NCBI RefSeq assembly: GCF_000308475.2
Contig: NZ_BAFT02000099.1
Span: 40,279-104,278 of the forward strand
Length of the DNA stretch: 64,000 nt
Direction of reading: 5' to 3'
From: Nocardia brasiliensis NBRC 14402
GTDB lineage: Bacteria > Actinomycetota > Actinomycetes > Mycobacteriales > Mycobacteriaceae
Made by a program: the position numbers and the translations under genes. Below the pieces are notes generated by a model that searched no databases, was not told the origin of the DNA, and was given only the letters and a program-made list of their open reading frames with translations. Of this stretch, positions 60,421-64,000 are shown piece by piece; within the stretch, counting starts at the first letter, position 1, and each line of letters opens with the position of its first letter.

Positions 60421-61804
60421 CGGACAGTCCTGCGTCTTTCTCGGTCTCGTCACCGCCGGTGACCTGCTCCCATATATAGGAGGCGACGAAGCCGGTGTGC
60501 CCCTCGCGCGCCCACTGCTGGGAGTGGCGCTCCTCGTGGTGCAGCAGCCGGTCCAGGTCCAGCCGTCCACGGTACGGGCCGTTGTCGCCCTCGAACCAGG
60601 CGTGGCCCGAACTCGCCATCTCGCGAATCTGCTGCGCCGGCTCCTGCGGGTCGTCGATGTCGACCATGAAGGTATCGCCCCAGGTCGTGCCCGCGTTCGT
60701 GCTGAACCGGTCCTGCACGAAATTCCCGCCCAAGCCCATCATCATGCCGTTCGGCGTGGTCGCCAACCGACCGCCGTTGCCGTGCACGAATGCCACATCT
60801 TCGTCGTAGCTCCAGGAGTTCTGGCGTTGGCGGTCGGTGATTCGACGCACTTCGTCGGAACTGTACGGGGTCGGTCCGAAATCGGTTTTCTCGCCTTCGG
60901 TGCCGTAGTCGGTGCCCGCGTTCAAGATGTAGGTCATCCGCACAGCCTTCGCGGCGTCGGCCGCGCTGATATCGGTCGGCAACAGGAAATACGACTTGAA
61001 GATACCGTCGCCGTCTTCGTCCTCCCGGATTTCCTGCAGTCTTTCCAGGATCTTGAAGTCCTCGGGGGTGATGTGGTGGTCCGCGACGATCTGTTTGATC
61101 GTGTCGATCGAAACACCCCGGCGCACCGCGTTTTCGAGCCACTGCCGGTAGTAGCCGGAGACGGGTGGCCCGGTCAGCAGCCCGGCATCGCGCAGTGCCT
61201 GTTCCATCTCGGCCACTTCGGCGTCGAGTTCCCCGCCCTTTTGCGCACCCGCCAGCGTGGTCGCGCCGTGGTCACTGACCTTGCGATCCTGTGCGAGTTG
61301 CAGGACCAGGGCAATGGCAGCGTCGATATTTTTCGCGGTCGTGAGTATCGACCGGGTTTCCCGCACCAACTGCTGCCTGATGGTTTCGCGGTGCCGCCCG
61401 GCCTCGGCCCGATCTTCGGCCTCGATGCGCGACCTCGGCGGCGGGTCGGGCGGCTTGTTGTCGACGATGGCGCCGTCGGTGGTGATGCCGAACAGGTAGG
61501 AGTCGGCGAGGGCGTCATTGTTGGCGACCCGGGTCTTCAAGGCGGACACGTCATCCGACGCGTTGTGCAGTGCGCGTTCCACCGCAGACAATTCCGCGAT
61601 CAGGATCTCGGCGTTGTTGCGGGTATCGCCGAGCGAATTGCGAGCGCGTTCACTCGCGGGCCCGTACCAGCTCGGTAATCGCCTGGCATCGTCGAGTTCG
61701 TCTTGGAGCCCGATGAGTTTGTCGCGCCGCCCGCGCAGATTGGTGGCCGCGGTGTCGAGCGCCGTGGCGTCCCATTTGCGGACGTCGTCGTAGCCGACAC
61801 TCAT
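60407..61804 (-). CDS. Type VII-secretion-like effector with C-terminal HExxH metallopeptidase motif
   Basis: A 465-residue protein without signal peptide. Residues 1-115 are helical with a WXG100-superfamily look: VRKWDATALDTAATNLRGRR, LPSWYGPASERARNSLGD and AEILIAELSAVERALHNAS. A helical linker follows (to about 230) and then a new domain (about 235-465) with ILERLQEIREDEDGDGIFKS and FVHGNGGRLATTPNGMMMGLG. LLHHEERHSQQWAREGHTGF gives a zinc motif HEERH at residues 423-427, and Glu446 in SYIWEQ sits 19 residues later, the spacing of gluzincins. The ATG overlaps the stop of the EspC/WXG-like partner (ATGA). Related N-termini occur on large mycobacterial ESX-associated proteins. Toxin or protease activity is inferred. 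Confidence 0.75.
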   Translation of the reverse strand: MSVGYDDVRKWDATALDTAATNLRGRRDKLIGLQDELDDARRLPSWYGPASERARNSLGDTRNNAEILIAELSAVERALHNASDDVSALKTRVANNDALADSYLFGITTDGAIVDNKPPDPPPRSRIEAEDRAEAGRHRETIRQQLVRETRSILTTAKNIDAAIALVLQLAQDRKVSDHGATTLAGAQKGGELDAEVAEMEQALRDAGLLTGPPVSGYYRQWLENAVRRGVSIDTIKQIVADHHITPEDFKILERLQEIREDEDGDGIFKSYFLLPTDISAADAAKAVRMTYILNAGTDYGTEGEKTDFGPTPYSSDEVRRITDRQRQNSWSYDEDVAFVHGNGGRLATTPNGMMMGLGGNFVQDRFSTNAGTTWGDTFMVDIDDPQEPAQQIREMASSGHAWFEGDNGPYRGRLDLDRLLHHEERHSQQWAREGHTGFVASYIWEQVTGGDETEKDAGLSDGGY

Positions 61805-62100
61805 CGCCGGAAAGCCCTTTCGGCCTCTGCCTCGTTCTCGGTGTACAGCTTCACGGCCGCCTGCACCGAATCGTTCCACCGGCCGATCTCCTCGGCCCAG
61901 CCCTGCGCGCGATCGTTGAACGTGGACGCCAGAGTGGGTGCGCGCTTGGCTGCGTCCCCACCGGGCAAAGCGGTCGCGATCGCCGCCAACCCGGTACCCG
62001 GGCTCACTTCCCGGGCTTGATTCGCCGCGGATCCCGCCGCGTTGCCCGCCGTCCGCAACTGACCGATTTCGACCTCGAACCCGCCCACAGCCCGTGCCAC
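61801..62100 (-). CDS. EspC/WXG100-like small secretion partner
   Basis: A 99-residue all-helical protein: GGFEVEIGQLRTAGNAAGSAA, a Gly/Pro turn region SPGTGLAAIATALPGG, then ASTFNDRAQGWAEEIGRWND and VKLYTENEAEAERAF. The start (F-E-V-x-x-x-x-L) and layout agree with the EspC/DUF2580 family of ESX proteins that pair with larger substrates. Its stop overlaps the start of the 465-residue protein, so the two should be made in equal amounts, as expected for a heterodimeric type VII substrate. The start is GTG 62100. No ESX core gene is nearby. Confidence 0.75.
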   Translation of the reverse strand: MARAVGGFEVEIGQLRTAGNAAGSAANQAREVSPGTGLAAIATALPGGDAAKRAPTLASTFNDRAQGWAEEIGRWNDSVQAAVKLYTENEAEAERAFRR

Positions 62101-62259
62101 CTATCCCTGAAATGCCGCCAATGCTATCGCCCGTCAGGTTTTCGATCTTGCCCCCGGTTCCGGGGGCCGGGTCGCCCGCCGACGGTCGAAATTCACCCAC
62201 AGTCGGCAGAAAAGGCAGTGGCGCAACAACTTCCACACAATGAACCGCCACGCTACGGC

Positions 62260-62451
62260 TCAGCGGTGACCTTCACCCTCGAGATCGGCAGCGCCGACGG
62301 AGTACTGGATCGCGTCGATCTGGTCCTGCACCACCTCGGCGCGCGCCACCAATTCGACCCGGTCGGGTTCGGTGAGGCTCTCGGCGCCGAGTTTCTCGAA
62401 AACGCAGGAGAGCATCGACCGCAAGTCCTCCAGTTCGCTGTCCTGCTCCAT
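62260..62451 (-). CDS. Small acidic helical protein at the head of the effector locus
   Basis: A 63-residue protein with strongly coding third positions and AGGTGAG 6 bases before the ATG. The sequence EDLRSMLSCVFEKLGAESLT and VELVARAEVVQDQIDAIQYS is acidic and helical. It lies 159 bases upstream of the EspC/WXG-like gene on the same strand and is probably part of the same transcript, perhaps as a chaperone-like factor. No family recognised. Confidence 0.6.
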   Translation of the reverse strand: MEQDSELEDLRSMLSCVFEKLGAESLTEPDRVELVARAEVVQDQIDAIQYSVGAADLEGEGHR

Positions 62452-62514
62452 GAGAGCTCACCTTACGGCCGAATCATCCAGAATCTGCCGCACGTCCCGG
62501 TCTATGCTGACTGC

Positions 62515-63219
62515 GTGTTCGATCGGGAGGGTCGGGCACGCCTCCAGCGAGCGGGAATTGCGTTGAACGACAAGGTAACTGAAGACAAATCCGCAGAACC
62601 ACGCGGGACGGATCGGGCGTTTCGACTACGCCAGATCGGGTGGGCGCTCGCTGTCGTCGCATTGTTCGCGGCAGGAGTGGCGGCATGGTTCACAGCTACC
62701 TCACCTCCCCGGTTCTATCGCGTCGACATCGTTCCCACAAAGGTGTTCGTCATGACCCTGCCACTCTGCTGGACGCTGGGGTGGGGGCTCTACAGCAACT
62801 TTGCTTTGCGGTTGTTCCCGTACAGGCAGTGGTTGCGCCGCACGATCGGGGCCGTCCTGGTACTGGTGGCGTTGATCTCATGGCCGATTTCGATCGTCTT
62901 GTCCTCCGCGGCCGGCAGCCGCTTCGGCACCGTCAAAGCCGTCGAGGTGAGTCCGGATGGACGCTACGAACTTGTCAGCCAGGCCTTCTCGGACGGTTTC
63001 GAGCCGTGCTGTCGCGTGCTGTTGCGCGAACGCGACGGATTGTTCAGCAGGCAGACCCTGGCATGGGAGCGCATCGAAGGGAATTGCCCGGTGCGCGCCT
63101 ACTTCCCGGACAACAACACGATCAGCATCACCGAATGGAAGGGCGGGGCGCCCATGACGACGACCTTCGATCGCGACCGCCTGGAAGTCGCGCAGACTTT
63201 GCCGCCGAAAGGGCGCTGA
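62515..63219 (+). CDS. Membrane protein with extracytoplasmic C-terminal domain, unknown function
   Basis: A 234-residue protein with two membrane helices, IGWALAVVALFAAGVAAWF (about 46-64) and AVLVLVALISWPISIVLSS (about 107-125), plus a weaker hydrophobic segment MTLPLCWTLGWGLYSNFAL between them. The outside domain is beta-rich, with a pair of Cys in GFEPCCRVLLRERDG and one in EGNCPVRAYFPDN. The start is uncertain: GTG 62515, six bases after a TATGCT -10 (62503-62508), would be leaderless, while TTG 62560 is an alternative. It is divergent from the effector locus, with 63 bases between. Confidence 0.65.
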   Translation: MFDREGRARLQRAGIALNDKVTEDKSAEPRGTDRAFRLRQIGWALAVVALFAAGVAAWFTATSPPRFYRVDIVPTKVFVMTLPLCWTLGWGLYSNFALRLFPYRQWLRRTIGAVLVLVALISWPISIVLSSAAGSRFGTVKAVEVSPDGRYELVSQAFSDGFEPCCRVLLRERDGLFSRQTLAWERIEGNCPVRAYFPDNNTISITEWKGGAPMTTTFDRDRLEVAQTLPPKGR

Positions 63220-63343
63220 TTTCGGCTGGAGGTCCGATAGCTCGCCCGCCGGGGGCGTGGCTACCGGTTCGATACACAGTCGCGATGACAGCATCAGCTC
63301 AGTTTGTGGCGCACACCGGGGACTCTTGTCTAGTGTTTGCACT

Positions 63344-63958
63344 ATGACCGCGCAGTTCCCCGATTCGATTCTGTTCCAAGGGGATTCGTTCTCGGTAACC
63401 GCGATCGACGGTACGGGATTGTTCGACCCGGTCGCGCACGGTCTCGAGCCGAAGTGGATCCATACCGGCTGCTACCGCGGATATATCTGCCACTACGCCC
63501 TCGTCGAGCAGCGGTTGGTCTTGCGGGACCTCCACATCAGGACGGAGGATGAACCAACTCGGCTCAACGGTGTGCCACCACAGCAGGACAAAGACGGCTC
63601 GAGTTGCCATTACCGTGGGCTGGATATTCCAGTGGTCTTCACCGGGCGCCTGCTCATCGGGGCCGACGTCATCCCGAACCGCCCGTATCTGAACATGGGA
63701 TTTACGCCGGCCTGGCTGTACGAGCGGGTCTACGACCGCACCTTGCGCGCCGGGGAACTATTGACCGCCCAGGACTGCTCGGCAGCGGTGGCCGCGACAA
63801 GGGCAGAGATCATCACGACGGCCGTCGAGCCCGCGCCAGGCGAATCGACCGGGGACTGGATCACCCGCACGTTCTTATGCAGACTAGCGCCCTCCGGTCG
63901 ACGACACGAGCAGTGGCCCGACGGGCCGAGTCCCGAGATCCGCCAGGAGATCAGCTAG
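63344..63958 (+). CDS. Conserved hypothetical protein (204 aa)
   Basis: A cytoplasmic protein opening with TAQFPDSILFQGDSFSVTAIDG and LFDPVAHGLEPKWIHTGCYRGYICHY (quoted by core). This resembles a group of actinobacterial proteins often found near polymorphic toxins and in accessory regions. The middle has HYRGLDIPVVFTGRLLIGAD and NMGFTPAWLYERVYDRTL. No catalytic motif is obvious. TAGTGT (63331-63336) fits a -10 with the transcript starting at the ATG (63344), so it is probably leaderless. Function unknown; a role as an orphan immunity protein is a possibility only by company. Confidence 0.65.
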   Translation: MTAQFPDSILFQGDSFSVTAIDGTGLFDPVAHGLEPKWIHTGCYRGYICHYALVEQRLVLRDLHIRTEDEPTRLNGVPPQQDKDGSSCHYRGLDIPVVFTGRLLIGADVIPNRPYLNMGFTPAWLYERVYDRTLRAGELLTAQDCSAAVAATRAEIITTAVEPAPGESTGDWITRTFLCRLAPSGRRHEQWPDGPSPEIRQEIS

Positions 63959-63960
63959 CT

Positions 63961-64000
63961 GTGGCCGATCCGCTGACGCGCCTGCCGTACCAGCGGACTT
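63961..64000 (+). CDS. Start of a further gene (runs off the window)
   Basis: A GTG two bases after the TAG of the previous gene opens a frame VADPLTRLPYQRT that stays open to the window end; AGGAGA lies 11 bases upstream. Only 13 codons are visible, so this is a weak call. Confidence 0.3.
   Translation, partial: MADPLTRLPYQRT

Overview
The window is high-GC DNA with strongly GC-rich third codon positions, many GTG starts and stop/start overlaps of the ATGA or GTGA type. Gene order and families point to a mycolic-acid actinobacterium, most likely Nocardia or a close relative. Two blocks match the Mycobacterium tuberculosis chromosome as I remember it: xerD–Nudix–pyrG–mctB/steB–steA … recN–nadK–tlyA–small protein–HAD phosphatase (the Rv1701–Rv1692 order) and the arginine cluster argC-J-B-D-F-R plus argG-H. 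The Rv1683/Rv1684-like pair (bifunctional hydrolase/ligase and Trm112-like protein) is also present, but rearranged.

Layout. 1–5046 (minus): xerD (partial), Nudix ADP-ribose pyrophosphatase, pyrG, steB/mctB, steA. 5047–12588: accessory insertion between steA and recN, holding a secreted glycine-zipper protein, an M23 peptidase with a Trp-rich extension, a VOC protein behind a perfect palindrome, an amidase/small partner/MFS operon with a divergent MerR regulator, and an SRPBCC protein. 12594–17362 (minus): recN, nadK, tlyA, a small protein, a HAD phosphatase. 17862–19070: an orphan secreted protein, a long hairpin and a Trm112-like protein. 19081–27937: an envelope-glycan cluster (GtrA, two tandem YfhO-like membrane proteins, a GT2 transferase, a WecE-type sugar aminotransferase, a methyltransferase). 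28054–31035: Rv1683-like hydrolase/acyl-CoA-synthetase fusion. 31524–34607: family 2B encapsulin shell, geranyl-diphosphate C-methyltransferase and IPP isomerase; the terpene cyclase expected between the first two is missing. 34585–45212: secreted protein, PH-like protein, beta-lactamase-fold esterase, ilvA, M28 aminopeptidase, a ribose/fructose-type ABC importer, a Uma2 nuclease-like protein, an SMR pump and a membrane protein. 45591–54681 (minus): argH, argG, argR, argF, argD, argB, argJ, argC, with paired ARG boxes before argG and argC. 55110–64000: mostly uncharacterised genes, a TetR/hydrolase divergent pair with tandem operators, and a probable type VII secretion effector locus (EspC/WXG-like partner, 465-aa HExxH protein, lipoprotein, small membrane protein).

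The most interesting parts are the cargo-less encapsulin/methyl-GPP locus, the HExxH effector locus at 59.6–62.5 kb, the glycan cluster with duplicated membrane proteins and duplicated promoters, and the intergenic region at 57.1–57.4 kb that carries one octamer four times. No tRNA, rRNA, CRISPR array, transposase or integrase other than xerD was recognised.
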